Assembly: GCA_000381565.1 (NCBI GenBank)
Contig: KB906724.1
Location: forward strand, 2,296,801-2,360,800
Reading direction: 5' to 3'
From: Oxalobacteraceae bacterium AB_14
GTDB taxonomy: Bacteria; Pseudomonadota; Gammaproteobacteria; Burkholderiales; Burkholderiaceae_D
Length of the DNA stretch: 64,000 bases
Shown: positions 17,332 through 26,608 of the stretch, in pieces
Numbering within the stretch: position 1 is the first letter of the stretch
Layout of the letters: every line of letters starts with the position of its first letter
Program-made: the position numbers and the translations under genes
The notes under the pieces: model-generated
Seen by the model: the letters and a program-made list of their open reading frames with translations, nothing else
The model's database searches: none
What the model was told of the DNA's origin: nothing

Positions 17332-18642
17332 TTAGTGCGGATGCGACGGCATGTGCAGCGGCTGCAGGTCCGGGTCGGTGACAGTTGAACCAGGATTGTT
17401 CAGCTCCTTGTGCAATGTGGCGTGGTTCAGCTCTTTTTCCCAGTGCGACACCACCACCGAAGCGACGCCGTTGCCGACGAAGTTGGTCAGCGCGCGGCAT
17501 TCGCTCATGAAGCGGTCGATGCCCAGGATCAGCGCCATGCCGGCCACCGGGATGGTCGGCACCACGGCCAGCGTCGCCGCCAAGGTGATGAAGCCGGCGC
17601 CGGTGATGCCGGATGCGCCCTTGGAGGTCAGCATCGCCACGCCGAGGATGGTCAGTTCCTGGCCCAGGGTCAGGTCGGTGTTGGTGGCCTGCGCCACGAA
17701 CAGCGCGGCCATCGTCATGTAGATGTTGGTGCCGTCCAGGTTGAACGAGTAGCCGGTCGGGACCACCAGGCCCACCACCGATTTGGAGCAGCCCAGGCGC
17801 TCCAGCTTGGTCATCAGCGAAGGCAGCGCGCTTTCGGACGAGCTGGTGCCCAGCACGATCAGCAGTTCTTCCTTGATGTAGTTGATGAACTTGAAGATCG
17901 AGAAGCCGGTCAGGCGCGCCACGGTGCCCAGCACCACCACCACGAACAGGGCGCAGGTCAGGTAGAAGCAGCCCATCAGCTTGGCCAGCGGCATCAGCGA
18001 GGCGATGCCGTATTTGCCGATGGTGAAGGCCATCGCGCCGAACGCTCCCAGCGGCGCGACTTTCATGATGATGCCGACCACGCCGAAGATGGCCGCCGAC
18101 AGGTCGTCGATCAATTTGGTGACCGGCTTGCCGCGCTCACCCAGCAGCGACAGCGCAAAGCCGAACAGGATGGCGACCAGCAGCACCTGCAGGATTTCAC
18201 CCTTGGCGAAGGCGTCCACCACGGTGTGCGGGATGATGTTCATCACGAAGTCGATGGTCGACTGGTGCTTGGCTTTCTCGGTGAATTCGGCGATGGACTT
18301 GGTGTCCAGCGTGGCCGGGTCGGCGTTGAAGCCGGCGCCGGGGCGGAGGATGTTGGCCACGAACAGGCCGATCACCAGCGCGAAGGTGGAGATCACCTCG
18401 AAATACAGCAGCGCCTTGCCGCCGACGCGGCCGATCTTCTTGATGTCCTGCATGCCGGCGATGCCGGAGACCACGGTGCAGAAAATCACCGGGGCGATGA
18501 TCATCTTGATCAGCTTGATGAAGCCGTCGCCGAACGGTTTCATGCTGACCGCGTCGGATGGATAGAAGATGCCTAGCAGGATGCCGCAGGCGATGGCGAA
18601 CAGCACCTGCACGTATAGAATTTTGTAGAACGGCTTTTTCAC
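17332..18642 (-). CDS. dctA: C4-dicarboxylate:cation symporter DctA
   Basis: DctA imports succinate, fumarate and malate with protons or sodium. The 436-residue product shows the DAACS-family pattern: [18 protein letters not shown], the helical hairpin [32 protein letters not shown], and [20 protein letters not shown]. The GTG at 18642 is chosen because GAGGAG lies 6 bases upstream; an ATG 36 bases earlier would add an atypical extension. It lies downstream of and co-directional with bdhA (102 bases apart). Confidence 0.95.
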   Translation of the reverse strand: MKKPFYKILYVQVLFAIACGILLGIFYPSDAVSMKPFGDGFIKLIKMIIAPVIFCTVVSGIAGMQDIKKIGRVGGKALLYFEVISTFALVIGLFVANILRPGAGFNADPATLDTKSIAEFTEKAKHQSTIDFVMNIIPHTVVDAFAKGEILQVLLVAILFGFALSLLGERGKPVTKLIDDLSAAIFGVVGIIMKVAPLGAFGAMAFTIGKYGIASLMPLAKLMGCFYLTCALFVVVVLGTVARLTGFSIFKFINYIKEELLIVLGTSSSESALPSLMTKLERLGCSKSVVGLVVPTGYSFNLDGTNIYMTMAALFVAQATNTDLTLGQELTILGVAMLTSKGASGITGAGFITLAATLAVVPTIPVAGMALILGIDRFMSECRALTNFVGNGVASVVVSHWEKELNHATLHKELNNPGSTVTDPDLQPLHMPSHPH

Positions 18643-18744
18643 GGGGTCTCCTCGCGTTTCGGGTATGGAGATCATCATCCGTCAAAATATCAGACATCAC
18701 CATTGTGGTTAACCGCATTCATCCTGGTGATATCTCTGATGGGC

Positions 18745-19539
18745 TTATTGAGCGACCCAGCCGCCGTCCATATTCCACGCCACGCCACGCACCTGCTTGG
18801 CGGCGTCGCTGCACAGGAACACCGCCAGCGCGCCCAGTTCTTCCGGCGTGACGAATTCGCCGGACGGTTGCTTGTCCGCCAGCAGCGCCTTCTTGGCGTC
18901 CTCGTTGCTGCTGCCGTCCTTGGCGGCGCGGGCGTCGACCTGCTTTTGCACCAGCGGCGTCAGCACGAAGCCGGGGCAGATCGCGTTGACCGTCACGCCG
19001 GTGGCGGCGGTCTCCAGCGCGCTGGCCTTGGTCAGGCCGATCAGGCCGTGCTTGGCGGCGACATAGGCCGACTTGCCGGCCGAGGCCACCAGGCCGTGGA
19101 CCGAGGCCAGGTTGATGATGCGGCCCCAGTTGTTGGCGCGCATGCGCGGCAGCACCAGCCGCGAGGTGTGGAAGGCCGAGCTCAGGTTGATGGCGATGAT
19201 GGCGTCCCACTTCTCGAGCGGGAAGTCCTCGACGTTGGCCACATGCTGGATGCCGGCGTTGTTGACCAGCACATCGATGCCGCCGAACTTGTCGCCGGCG
19301 AAGACGATCATGTTCTCGATCTCGGCCGGCTTGGACATGTCGGCGTTGTGGTAGGCCACCTGCACGCCGAATTCCTTGGCCAGGTCGATTTGCAGCTGGG
19401 CGATTTCAGCGGCGTCGCCGAAACCGTTCAACAGCACGTTGGCGCCTTCCGCCGCCAAGGTGCGGGCGATGCCCAGGCCGATGCCGGAGGTGGAGCCGGT
19501 CACCAGCGCCGTTTTGCCGTTCAAAGTCTTGTTTGCCAT
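18745..19539 (-). CDS. bdhA: 3-hydroxybutyrate dehydrogenase
   Basis: BdhA oxidises D-3-hydroxybutyrate to acetoacetate with NAD+. The 264-residue SDR has TGSTSGIG, NNAGIQHVANVEDFP (typical of BdhA), the catalytic SAYVAAKHG and the family stretch CPGFVLTPLVQKQ. Together with scoAB (15.2-16.6 kb) it completes the conversion of 3-hydroxybutyrate to acetoacetyl-CoA, used in poly-hydroxybutyrate turnover. It probably shares a transcript with dctA. Confidence 0.93.
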   Translation of the reverse strand: MANKTLNGKTALVTGSTSGIGLGIARTLAAEGANVLLNGFGDAAEIAQLQIDLAKEFGVQVAYHNADMSKPAEIENMIVFAGDKFGGIDVLVNNAGIQHVANVEDFPLEKWDAIIAINLSSAFHTSRLVLPRMRANNWGRIINLASVHGLVASAGKSAYVAAKHGLIGLTKASALETAATGVTVNAICPGFVLTPLVQKQVDARAAKDGSSNEDAKKALLADKQPSGEFVTPEELGALAVFLCSDAAKQVRGVAWNMDGGWVAQ

Positions 19540-19673
19540 AGTGTCCTCTGGAGGGTTGGAGATTAAAGTCGCGCTGCGCTACACTTCGGTAGGATTTTAA
19601 GCGTAACGCCCGGTAAAATGGTATTTCTAAACAGCATTGCACAAATCACTATAAAAACCACCAAGGAAGTCGC

Positions 19674-20552
19674 ATGTTCGAAGCAAAAATAAAGTCTGTT
19701 CAATGTCTGTCTCTGGCTGGTTTGCACCGCATGGCGTACAAGGAATGGGGCGACGAGAGCAACCCCAACGTGCTGCTGTGCGTGCACGGCGTGACCCGCG
19801 TCGGCGACGACTTCGACAACATGGCGCGCGCGCTGGCCAACGACTACCGCGTGATCTGCCCGGACATCGTCGGCCGCGGCCGCTCCGGCTGGCTGAAGAA
19901 CCCGCAGCTGTACCGCGTGCCGCAGTATGTCAGCGACATTGTCACCCTGCTGGCGCGCGTGCTGCCGGACGGCGAGCAACAGACGGTCGACTGGTTCGGC
20001 ACCTCGATGGGCGGCCTGATCGGCCTGGGCCTGGCCTCGCTGCCGGACAATCCGGTCCGCAAACTGATCCTCAACGACATCGGCCCGGTGCTGGCGCCGA
20101 TGGCCTTGCAGCGCATCGGCGACTACATCGGCCAGGACCTGCGCTTCGACACTTTCGCTGAAGCGTCCAAGTTCATCCGCGACGTCTCGCTGACCTTCGG
20201 CCAGCACACCGAGGAGGAATGGCATAAACTGGCGAGCGACGTACTGCGCCAGGATAAAGACGGCAAGTGGGTGCGCCATTACGATATGGGGCTGGCCCTG
20301 CCGTTCCGCTCCGCCACGCCGGAATCGGCCGCCGCCGACGAAGCGCTGCTGTGGTCCGCCTACGATGCGGTGCGCTGCCCTACCTTGCTGGTGCGCGGCG
20401 CCGAGTCGGACCTGCTGTCGGCCGAAACGGCGGCGCTGATGACCCAGCGCGGGCCGCAAGCCACGCTGGTGGAAATCGCGGGCGTCGGCCATGCGCCGAC
20501 CTTCATCCATGACGACCAGATCGCGATCGTCAAGCAATTCCTGTTGGGCTGA
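19674..20552 (+). CDS. Alpha/beta hydrolase
   Basis: The 292-residue product has the alpha/beta-hydrolase pattern: oxyanion HGVTRVGDDFD, PDIVGRGRSGW, nucleophile elbow GTSMGG (Ser about residue 111), RGAESDLLS acid region and terminal VGHAPTF histidine. AAGGAAG precedes the ATG. It is divergent from bdhA and 25 bases ahead of the RidA-like gene. Substrate unknown; such proteins near bdhA/PHB genes can be esterases, but the sequence alone does not show this. Confidence 0.88.
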   Translation: MFEAKIKSVQCLSLAGLHRMAYKEWGDESNPNVLLCVHGVTRVGDDFDNMARALANDYRVICPDIVGRGRSGWLKNPQLYRVPQYVSDIVTLLARVLPDGEQQTVDWFGTSMGGLIGLGLASLPDNPVRKLILNDIGPVLAPMALQRIGDYIGQDLRFDTFAEASKFIRDVSLTFGQHTEEEWHKLASDVLRQDKDGKWVRHYDMGLALPFRSATPESAAADEALLWSAYDAVRCPTLLVRGAESDLLSAETAALMTQRGPQATLVEIAGVGHAPTFIHDDQIAIVKQFLLG

Positions 20553-20577
20553 ATTTAAAAAGTTAAAGAAGAAGAGT

Positions 20578-20928
20578 ATGGAAATCAAACGACTGCATGT
20601 AGGCAAACGCTTGTCCGAAGTGGCCATCCACAACGGCACCGTGTATCTGGCGGGCCAGATCGCCGACGACAAGACGCTGGACATCCAGGGCCAGACCCGC
20701 GAAGTGCTGGGCCATGTCGACCGCCTGCTGGCCGAAGCCGGCAGCGACAAGACCTGCATCCTGAGCACCACCATCTACCTCGCCGACCTGGCCGATTTCG
20801 CCGGCATGAACGAAGCGTGGGACGCCTGGGTGCCGAGCGGCCACACGCCGCCGCGCGCCACCGTGGAAGCCAGGCTGGCCGATCCGGCATGGCGGGTGGA
20901 AATCATCGTCGTCGCGGCGCAGCGCTAG
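20578..20928 (+). CDS. RidA (YjgF/YER057c) family protein
   Basis: The 116-residue product has the RidA fold marks: VAIHNGTVYLAGQIADD, GQTREVLGHVDRLLAEAGSDK, WVPSGHTPPRATVEARLADP with the conserved Arg, and VEIIVVAAQR. RidA proteins hydrolyse reactive enamine/imine intermediates. The start at 20578 is preceded by GAAGAG. It sits 7 bases before relA and is likely co-transcribed. Confidence 0.92.
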   Translation: MEIKRLHVGKRLSEVAIHNGTVYLAGQIADDKTLDIQGQTREVLGHVDRLLAEAGSDKTCILSTTIYLADLADFAGMNEAWDAWVPSGHTPPRATVEARLADPAWRVEIIVVAAQR

Positions 20929-20935
20929 GGGCATC

Positions 20936-23194
20936 ATGGTTTCTATCACCGCGCTCACCAGCGCAACGTCGGAGCAGCTGGTCCAGGGCTTGTCGCCCGA
21001 CGACAGCGCCCGCATGCTGTCGGCGCTGGATTTCGCCGGCGACGCCTACGGCGACAAGCTGTGCGCCAGCGGCCAGCCGGCGCTCGACTTCGCGGTCGGC
21101 GTGGCCGGCACGCTGGCCTTCATGCGCACCGACGTCGAGACCCGCATCGCCGGCCTGATGTTCGAGCTGACCTTGCTCGACACCGCGCAAGCGCCCATCA
21201 TCGAACCGCGTTTCGGCCAGGAGGTCAGCGACCTGGTGGCCGGCGTGCGCCAGTTGATACGGCTGCGCGAACTGACGCAGACCCAGGGCCAGGGGCAGCA
21301 AGGCGCCGTCGCGCGCGGCCGCAACGCCGCGCAGATGGCGGTGGCGCAGGTGGAAACGCTGCGCAAGATGCTGCTGGCGATGGCCTCCGACATGCGCGTG
21401 GTGCTGGTGCGCCTGGCGTCCTGCGTGACGACTTTGCGCTACTTCGCCGATATCAAGCTGTTTAACGACATGACCCGCGCCTACGGCCGCGAAACGCTGG
21501 ACCTGTATGCGCCGCTGGCCAACCGGCTGGGGATCTGGCAGCTGAAGTGGGAACTGGAGGACCTGTCGTTCCGCTTCATCGAGCCGGAAGCGTACAAGCG
21601 CATCGCCAAGATGCTGGAAGAAAAGCGCATGATGCGCGAAGGCTTCGTCACCTCGGCGATCGAACGGCTGCAGTCGGAAATGGCGGCCGCCGGCATCCAG
21701 GCCGAGGTGTTCGGCCGGCCCAAGCACATCTACTCGATCTGGAGCAAGATGAAGGGCAAGGAGCTGGACTTCACCGACCTGTACGATGTGCGCGCCTTCC
21801 GCGTGATCGTGGCCGACGTCAAGACCTGCTACACGGTGCTGGGCGTGGTGCACAACATCTGGACCCCGATCCCGAAGGAATTCGACGACTACATCTCGCG
21901 GCCGAAATCGAACGGCTACCAGTCGCTGCACACGGTGGTGACGGCCGAGGACGGCCGGCCGCTGGAAGTGCAGATCCGCACGCAGGAGATGCACAGCTTC
22001 GCCGAGTACGGCGTGGCGGCGCACTGGCGCTACAAGGAAGAGGGCGGCTCCAACTTCGCCGGCCAGAAGTACGATGAAAAGATCGCCTGGCTGCGCCAGC
22101 TGCTGGCGTGGAAGACCGACGTCGCCGACGCCGTGGTCGGGCAGGAAGAGCAGCAGCGCGAGTGGGTGGAGAAGCTCAAGTCCGCCGCGCTGGACGACCG
22201 CATCTTCGTGCTGACGCCGCAGGCGCGCGTGCTGGAACTGCCGGTCGGCGCCACGCCGGTCGACTTCGCGTACCACCTGCACAGCGACGTCGGCCATCGC
22301 TGCCGCGGCGCGCGCGTGGACGGCGTCATGGTGCCGCTCAACACGCCGCTGAAGAACGGCCAGACCTGCGAGATCATCACCGCCAAGGGCGCGCCCGGCA
22401 CGGCCGGTCCGTCGCGCGACTGGCTCAGCGACGAGTACACGGTGGCCACGCGCACGCGCTCCAAGATCCGTGCCTGGTTCCACGCCATCGACATGCAGGA
22501 GACGCTGTCGCACGGCCGCGCGATGGTGGAGAAATCCCTGCAGCGCGAAGGCAAGACGGCGGTCAACCTGGAGGCGCTGGCCAACAAGCTGGGCTTCGCC
22601 AAGGTGGACGATCTGTTCCTGTCGGTGGGCAAGGATGAGTTCAGCCTGCGTCACGTCGAGCAAGCCTTGCACGACAGCGGCGAGCCGGTCGAGCCGGAAG
22701 ACGCGGTGGTGCTGGGCAAGAGCAAGGCGTCCAGCGTCGACCAGGGCGCCAAGTCGGGCGTGCTGGTGGTGGGGACGGATGGCTTGATGACGCAGCTGGC
22801 CAAGTGCTGCAAGCCGGCGCCGCCGGACGGGATCGTCGGCTTCGTCACGCGCGGCAAGGGCGTGTCGATCCACCGCACCACGTGCAAGAACTTCGCCGAG
22901 ATGCGCGCCAAGGCGCCGGAGCGGGTGATCGTGACGGAGTGGGGCAGGGCCGGATACGACACGGTCTACCCGGTCGACATCTTCATCCTGGCGGGCGACC
23001 GCCAGGGCCTGCTGCGCGACATTTCCGAGATCTTCTCGCGCGAGAAGATCAACGTCATCGGCGTCAACACGCAAAGCGCCAAAGGCTTTGCGCGCATGAC
23101 CTTCACGGCCGAGATCGGCGCCACCGCGCAGCTGCAGAAAGCGCTGAACGCCATCGCCGAAGTGAGCGGCGTGCAGGAAGCGCGCCGCGCCTAG
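20936..23194 (+). CDS. relA: (p)ppGpp synthetase RelA
   Basis: RelA makes the starvation alarmone (p)ppGpp on stalled ribosomes. The 752-residue product has an N-terminal pseudo-hydrolase region in which the usual HD pair is missing (FELTLLD, LVRLASC), then the synthetase domain (GRPKHIYSIWSKM, LYDVRAFRVIV, YISRPKSNGYQSLHTVV, EVQIRTQEMH), a TGS domain (RIFVLTPQARVLELPVGATPVDFAYHLH), a conserved-cysteine region (LAKCCKPAPPDGIVGF) and a C-terminal ACT domain. Loss of the HD residues argues for synthetase-only RelA rather than bifunctional SpoT. Confidence 0.95.
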   Translation: MVSITALTSATSEQLVQGLSPDDSARMLSALDFAGDAYGDKLCASGQPALDFAVGVAGTLAFMRTDVETRIAGLMFELTLLDTAQAPIIEPRFGQEVSDLVAGVRQLIRLRELTQTQGQGQQGAVARGRNAAQMAVAQVETLRKMLLAMASDMRVVLVRLASCVTTLRYFADIKLFNDMTRAYGRETLDLYAPLANRLGIWQLKWELEDLSFRFIEPEAYKRIAKMLEEKRMMREGFVTSAIERLQSEMAAAGIQAEVFGRPKHIYSIWSKMKGKELDFTDLYDVRAFRVIVADVKTCYTVLGVVHNIWTPIPKEFDDYISRPKSNGYQSLHTVVTAEDGRPLEVQIRTQEMHSFAEYGVAAHWRYKEEGGSNFAGQKYDEKIAWLRQLLAWKTDVADAVVGQEEQQREWVEKLKSAALDDRIFVLTPQARVLELPVGATPVDFAYHLHSDVGHRCRGARVDGVMVPLNTPLKNGQTCEIITAKGAPGTAGPSRDWLSDEYTVATRTRSKIRAWFHAIDMQETLSHGRAMVEKSLQREGKTAVNLEALANKLGFAKVDDLFLSVGKDEFSLRHVEQALHDSGEPVEPEDAVVLGKSKASSVDQGAKSGVLVVGTDGLMTQLAKCCKPAPPDGIVGFVTRGKGVSIHRTTCKNFAEMRAKAPERVIVTEWGRAGYDTVYPVDIFILAGDRQGLLRDISEIFSREKINVIGVNTQSAKGFARMTFTAEIGATAQLQKALNAIAEVSGVQEARRA

Positions 23195-23799
23195 CGCGCT
23201 TCCGCTTCTGCCTGTAGCGCCGCCCGCACCGATGGGCGGGCGGCGATACGGCTTGCGTAGGCGGCGATGGCCGGCCATCGGTCCAGGCTGATCCCAAAGA
23301 ACTTGAACCAGCCCAGCACCGTGTACAGGTAGGCGTCGGCGACGCTGAACTGGTCGCCCAGCAGATAGGCCTGGCGCTGCAGCGTGGTTTCCAGCAGCGC
23401 CACGCGCTTGCCTAGCTTGTCGCGCAAGATGGCGCCTGCAGCTTGCGGCAAATCCTGGTTGAACAGCGGCGCCGCGCCGGCGTGGATTTCGCTGCCTATG
23501 AAACTCAGCCACTCTTGCAGGCGCACGCGCTGCCAGCTCCCCTGCGGCGGCGCCAGTTGTGCCGACGGTTTCAAATCCGCCAGGTATTGCACTATGACCG
23601 CCCCCTCGGTCAGCACTTCTCCATTTTCCAGTTCCAGCGCCGCGACATAGCCCTTCGGGTTGATGCCGCGGAAGTCGCGGCCGTCCGCTGTGCGCTTGGT
23701 TTGATTGTCGACCTGTACCAGTTCGTAAGGCAGGCCCAGTTCCTGCAGCACGATGTGCGGCGAGAACGAGCAGGTGTGGGGGGCGAAATACAGCTTCAT
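23191..23799 (-). CDS. Glutathione S-transferase
   Basis: The 202-residue product is a GstA-type transferase: MKLYFAPHTCSFSPHIVLQE thioredoxin-like start, INPKGYVAALELENGEVLTEGAVIVQYLAD glutathione site (Glu-Ser replaced by Glu-Gly-Ala), and an all-helical C-terminal half with FSVADAYLYTVLGWF. AAGGAG six bases before the ATG at 23799 fixes the start. Its stop shares the palindrome CTAG with the relA stop. A LysR gene is divergent from it. Confidence 0.93.
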   Translation of the reverse strand: MKLYFAPHTCSFSPHIVLQELGLPYELVQVDNQTKRTADGRDFRGINPKGYVAALELENGEVLTEGAVIVQYLADLKPSAQLAPPQGSWQRVRLQEWLSFIGSEIHAGAAPLFNQDLPQAAGAILRDKLGKRVALLETTLQRQAYLLGDQFSVADAYLYTVLGWFKFFGISLDRWPAIAAYASRIAARPSVRAALQAEAEAR

Positions 23800-23892
23800 A
23801 TTGGACTCCTTCAAGATGGTGAGCCCCCACTGTAGGCATCCGGCGTTTGACTGTAAAATTAATGCCTCATAAAACAGGTATCAGGTTTTCTA

Positions 23893-24762
23893 ATGATGAA
23901 CTTATCCCATTGGCGCGTGCTGGTCGCGGCGGCGGACGCGGGCAATATCTCGCGGGCGGCGGAGCGGGTCGGCATCACGCAGTCCGGCGCCAGCCAGGCG
24001 ATAGCCCAGATGGAGGCGTCGCTGGGTGCGTCGCTGTTGATACGCGAGCGCCGCGCCGTGGTGGCCACCGCGTTCGGCGAGCAGGTGCTTGGCCATGCGC
24101 GCGCGATGCTGGCGCAGTTCGATGCGATCCGCTCGCTGTCGCACGCCGCGCAGGGCTTGCATGCGGGCCGCATCCGGGTGGCCAGCTTTCCTTCCGTGCT
24201 GGCCACGGTGCTGCCGCCATTGCTGCGCGCCTTCAAGCGTAGCCATCCCGGCATCGAGGTCGTGGCGCTGGAGGGCACGGACGAAGAGGTCGAGCAATGG
24301 CTGGCGTCCGATACGATAGAGTTGGGCGTGGTGCTGAACCCGGCGCCGCAGCGGCAGGCGCTCGTCATCGGACGTGATGCGTGGGTGGCGGTGCTGCCGT
24401 CCCGGCATGCGCTGGGCCGCCGCTCAAGCGAGCAGGGCGTCGCGCTGGAAGCGTTGGCCGGCCAGCCTTTCGTGCTGGCGACCGGCGGCTGCGCGGTCAA
24501 TGCGCAGAGCCTGGTCGCGCAGGCGGGGTTGGCGCTGTCGGATCTCCGCGTCACGGTGCGCGACCTGGGCAGCGCTGCGGTGCTGGTGAGGGAAGGGCTG
24601 GGCGTGTCCATCATGCCCGAATCCGCGTTGCCGGAAGACCGGCGCGGCCTGCGCGTCATGCAACTGGAGCCGCGCGTGTATAGGGAGTTCGGATTGGTCA
24701 GTTCGCAGGCGGGCCGCGCATCGGCCGCGGTGCAAACTTTTCTCGCCGGGCTTAAGCGATAA
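23893..24762 (+). CDS. LysR-family transcriptional regulator
   Basis: The 289-residue product has an N-terminal winged helix (WRVLVAAADAGNISRAAERVGITQSGASQAIAQMEASLG, key QSGASQAIAQME) and a C-terminal substrate-binding-like domain ending in AVQTFLAGLKR. It is divergent from gst with 93 bases between starts, the usual place for a LysR activator of the neighbouring gene. Start may be the Met at 23893 or the next codon. Its 3' end overlaps the convergent acetyltransferase gene by 11 bases. Confidence 0.92.
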   Translation: MMNLSHWRVLVAAADAGNISRAAERVGITQSGASQAIAQMEASLGASLLIRERRAVVATAFGEQVLGHARAMLAQFDAIRSLSHAAQGLHAGRIRVASFPSVLATVLPPLLRAFKRSHPGIEVVALEGTDEEVEQWLASDTIELGVVLNPAPQRQALVIGRDAWVAVLPSRHALGRRSSEQGVALEALAGQPFVLATGGCAVNAQSLVAQAGLALSDLRVTVRDLGSAAVLVREGLGVSIMPESALPEDRRGLRVMQLEPRVYREFGLVSSQAGRASAAVQTFLAGLKR

Positions 24763-25393
24763 TTGTCGCCACGCGCGCGGCGATGGCCTGGGCCAGCAGA
24801 TGCACGTGGTAGCCGTCGACGAAGCCGTGGTGGGCCAGCACCGACATGTTCACCGTCAGCTTGCCGTCGCCGCGCGGATCGCTGAAGCGGCCCCAGGCCA
24901 GCGATGGAATGTCGTAGCTCTTGTGGTGGTAGATCGGATGTTCCATCGCCACCAGCTTCAGCCATGGCATGCAGGTGATGTGGACGTTGCGTTTCTTTTC
25001 CATCGGGCTCAGCGCCTCGGTGGTGTTGACCAGCACGTCGCTGGCTTCGGCGAACTGCTTCGCCGCCAAGCTGCGTTCGACGAATTCATGCAGATCCGAG
25101 GAGCGAGTGAAGCGCGCGAAGTTCAGGTTCTTGTCCTGGTTGAGCACCGTGTACGAGGCCATGAAGTCGTCGATCTTGATGACTTCGCCTTCGTAGATGC
25201 GGTACATGAAATTGTCGATTTCCTTCAGCGAATTCAGTACGCAATACAGGAAGACGTGGAACGGCGGCAGCTGGTTTGCCTTGCAGAAGGGGCGCAAGTC
25301 CGGCACTTCCATTTCAAAGCTCAGGTTGACCAGCGGGTTTTCAAATGAGGCAAAGGCGTTGTAGCGGTCGCGGCGTTTTTCAAAATTATGCAT
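24752..25393 (-). CDS. Chloramphenicol acetyltransferase-like protein
   Basis: The 213-residue product belongs to the type A CAT fold: FEKRRDRYNAFASFENP near the N-terminus, FMYRIYEGEVIKIDDF, and the active-site HHGFVDGYHVHLL, which keeps the HHxxxDG pattern with catalytic His. The ATG at 25393 overlaps the stop of the upstream CDF gene (ATGCATAA), so the two are translationally coupled. CAT-like housekeeping enzymes often do not confer resistance; the acceptor here is unknown. Confidence 0.85.
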   Translation of the reverse strand: MHNFEKRRDRYNAFASFENPLVNLSFEMEVPDLRPFCKANQLPPFHVFLYCVLNSLKEIDNFMYRIYEGEVIKIDDFMASYTVLNQDKNLNFARFTRSSDLHEFVERSLAAKQFAEASDVLVNTTEALSPMEKKRNVHITCMPWLKLVAMEHPIYHHKSYDIPSLAWGRFSDPRGDGKLTVNMSVLAHHGFVDGYHVHLLAQAIAARVATIIA

Positions 25394-26333
25394 CGTGGGT
25401 GACTTCTGCTTGTAAGGTGATGTGGTCGATGCCATGCTTTTCCAGCAGCATGGCCTTGATGGCTTGCAGGATGGTGGGCCAGTGCGCCAGGTCGGTGATC
25501 TCCACGTGGCCGATCAGGGCGGGATGGCCGGGCGACATGTCCCACACATGCAGGTCGTGCACGGAACAGACGCCGTCAATTTCCCCCAGGTCGGCACCGA
25601 CGTTCAAATAGTCGATCTGCTCCGGTACGCCGCCCATCAGGAAATGATAGGACTCGCGCAGCACGTCGATGGTGGACTTCAAAATCAGCAGCGCGACAAA
25701 GATCGACAGCAGCGGATCGATCTGCATCCAGCCGGTGTAGTAGATGACGGCGCCGGCGATCAGCGCGGCCACCGAGCCCAGCAGGTCGCCGATCACATTG
25801 ACCAGGGCGGCGCGCGTATTCATATTGCTGTCGCCGCGCGACAGCATATAGGCCAGCACCACGTTGATCAGCAGGCCGATGGCGGCGACGATGAACACGG
25901 TGCCGCCTTGCACCTGCTCCGGTTTGGAAAAGCGCTGCACCGCCTCAAACACGATCCAGCCCACCAGCAGCAACAGCACCAGGCTGTTGACGAAGGCCGC
26001 CAGCGCCTCGGCGCGGCCGAAGCCGAACGAGTGGCGCGCCGACGGCGGCCGCTTGGCGATCAACTGCGCCAGCAGCGCCAGGCCCAGCGCGGCGGCGTCC
26101 GTCACCATGTGGCCGGCGTCGGAAATCAGCGCCAGCGAGTTGGACATAAAGCCGGTAATGACCTCGACCACGGCGAATCCCAGCGTCAATGCGAGCGACC
26201 ACGCCAGCACCGACTGGCTGCGTTGCACATTGAAGTGGGCATGTTCGGCGTCGCCGTCGCGGTGTTCGTGCAGGTGGGCGGAAGGGGAGCGCGGCAGGTC
26301 TATGTTAGTGCTGGTGCGGGTTTCGGCTTGCAT
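25386..26333 (-). CDS. Cation diffusion facilitator (zinc/divalent metal exporter)
   Basis: The product of about 315 residues is a CDF antiporter exporting Zn2+ or similar. It has a His-rich N-terminus (HLHEHRDGDAEHAH), six membrane segments, the metal site in segment II (LISDAGHMVTDAAAL, HxxxD) and segment V (NVIGDLLGSV), the HSFGFGRAEALAAFVNS signature and a C-terminal domain (HDLHVWDMSPGHPALIGHV). This is the ZitB/CzcD type. The start is taken at the Met 23 codons inside the longest frame (26333); no clear ribosome site decides it. Confidence 0.9.
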   Translation of the reverse strand: MQAETRTSTNIDLPRSPSAHLHEHRDGDAEHAHFNVQRSQSVLAWSLALTLGFAVVEVITGFMSNSLALISDAGHMVTDAAALGLALLAQLIAKRPPSARHSFGFGRAEALAAFVNSLVLLLLVGWIVFEAVQRFSKPEQVQGGTVFIVAAIGLLINVVLAYMLSRGDSNMNTRAALVNVIGDLLGSVAALIAGAVIYYTGWMQIDPLLSIFVALLILKSTIDVLRESYHFLMGGVPEQIDYLNVGADLGEIDGVCSVHDLHVWDMSPGHPALIGHVEITDLAHWPTILQAIKAMLLEKHGIDHITLQAEVTHDA

Positions 26334-26435
26334 GGGCTGCTTGTTGTGATGGGGACTGCCATAGTCTAAAGGATGTCGATGACTCGCGCATTGCAGCCTC
26401 ATAGTGCATTTTGTAAATGTTTCCGAATTATGCCC

Positions 26436-26464
26436 TTGTTTTTCTTTGGATCGCTCTCTATAAT
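26436..26464 (+). promoter_or_regulatory. Sigma-70-type promoter for the tRNA-Val pair
   Basis: TTGTTT (26436-26441) and a perfect TATAAT (26459-26464) are separated by exactly 17 bases, and the first tRNA starts 10 bases after the -10 box. Confidence 0.8.
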
Positions 26465-26474
26465 GCTGGTCTTC

Positions 26475-26551
26475 GGGCGGTTAGTTCAGCTGGTTAGAAT
26501 ACTTGGTCGACATCCAAGGGGTCGCAGATTCGAATTCTGCACCGCCCACCA
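26475..26551 (+). tRNA. tRNA-Val (anticodon GAC), copy 1
   Basis: A full 77-base cloverleaf with encoded CCA: acceptor GGGCGGT/ACCGCCC, D arm GTTC/GAAT, anticodon stem CTTGG/CCAAG, loop TCGACAT, T arm GCAGA/TCTGC with TTCGAAT. The anticodon GAC reads valine codons GUC and GUU. Position 33 is C rather than the near-universal U. A strong promoter lies just upstream. Confidence 0.92.
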
Positions 26552-26608
26552 GATTACGTAGCACAGTAGTAAAAGCGCAGTAAAATAGTAGTATAGAGTA
26601 GTACCCCC

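Noticed and set aside
20903..23839. A 978-codon minus-strand frame opposite relA
   Set aside because: Antisense shadow of relA and of codon bias; the real minus-strand gene at its right end is gst in another frame.
26552..26608. A third tRNA between the two tRNA-Val genes
   Set aside because: The 57-base spacer is too short and shows no cloverleaf.
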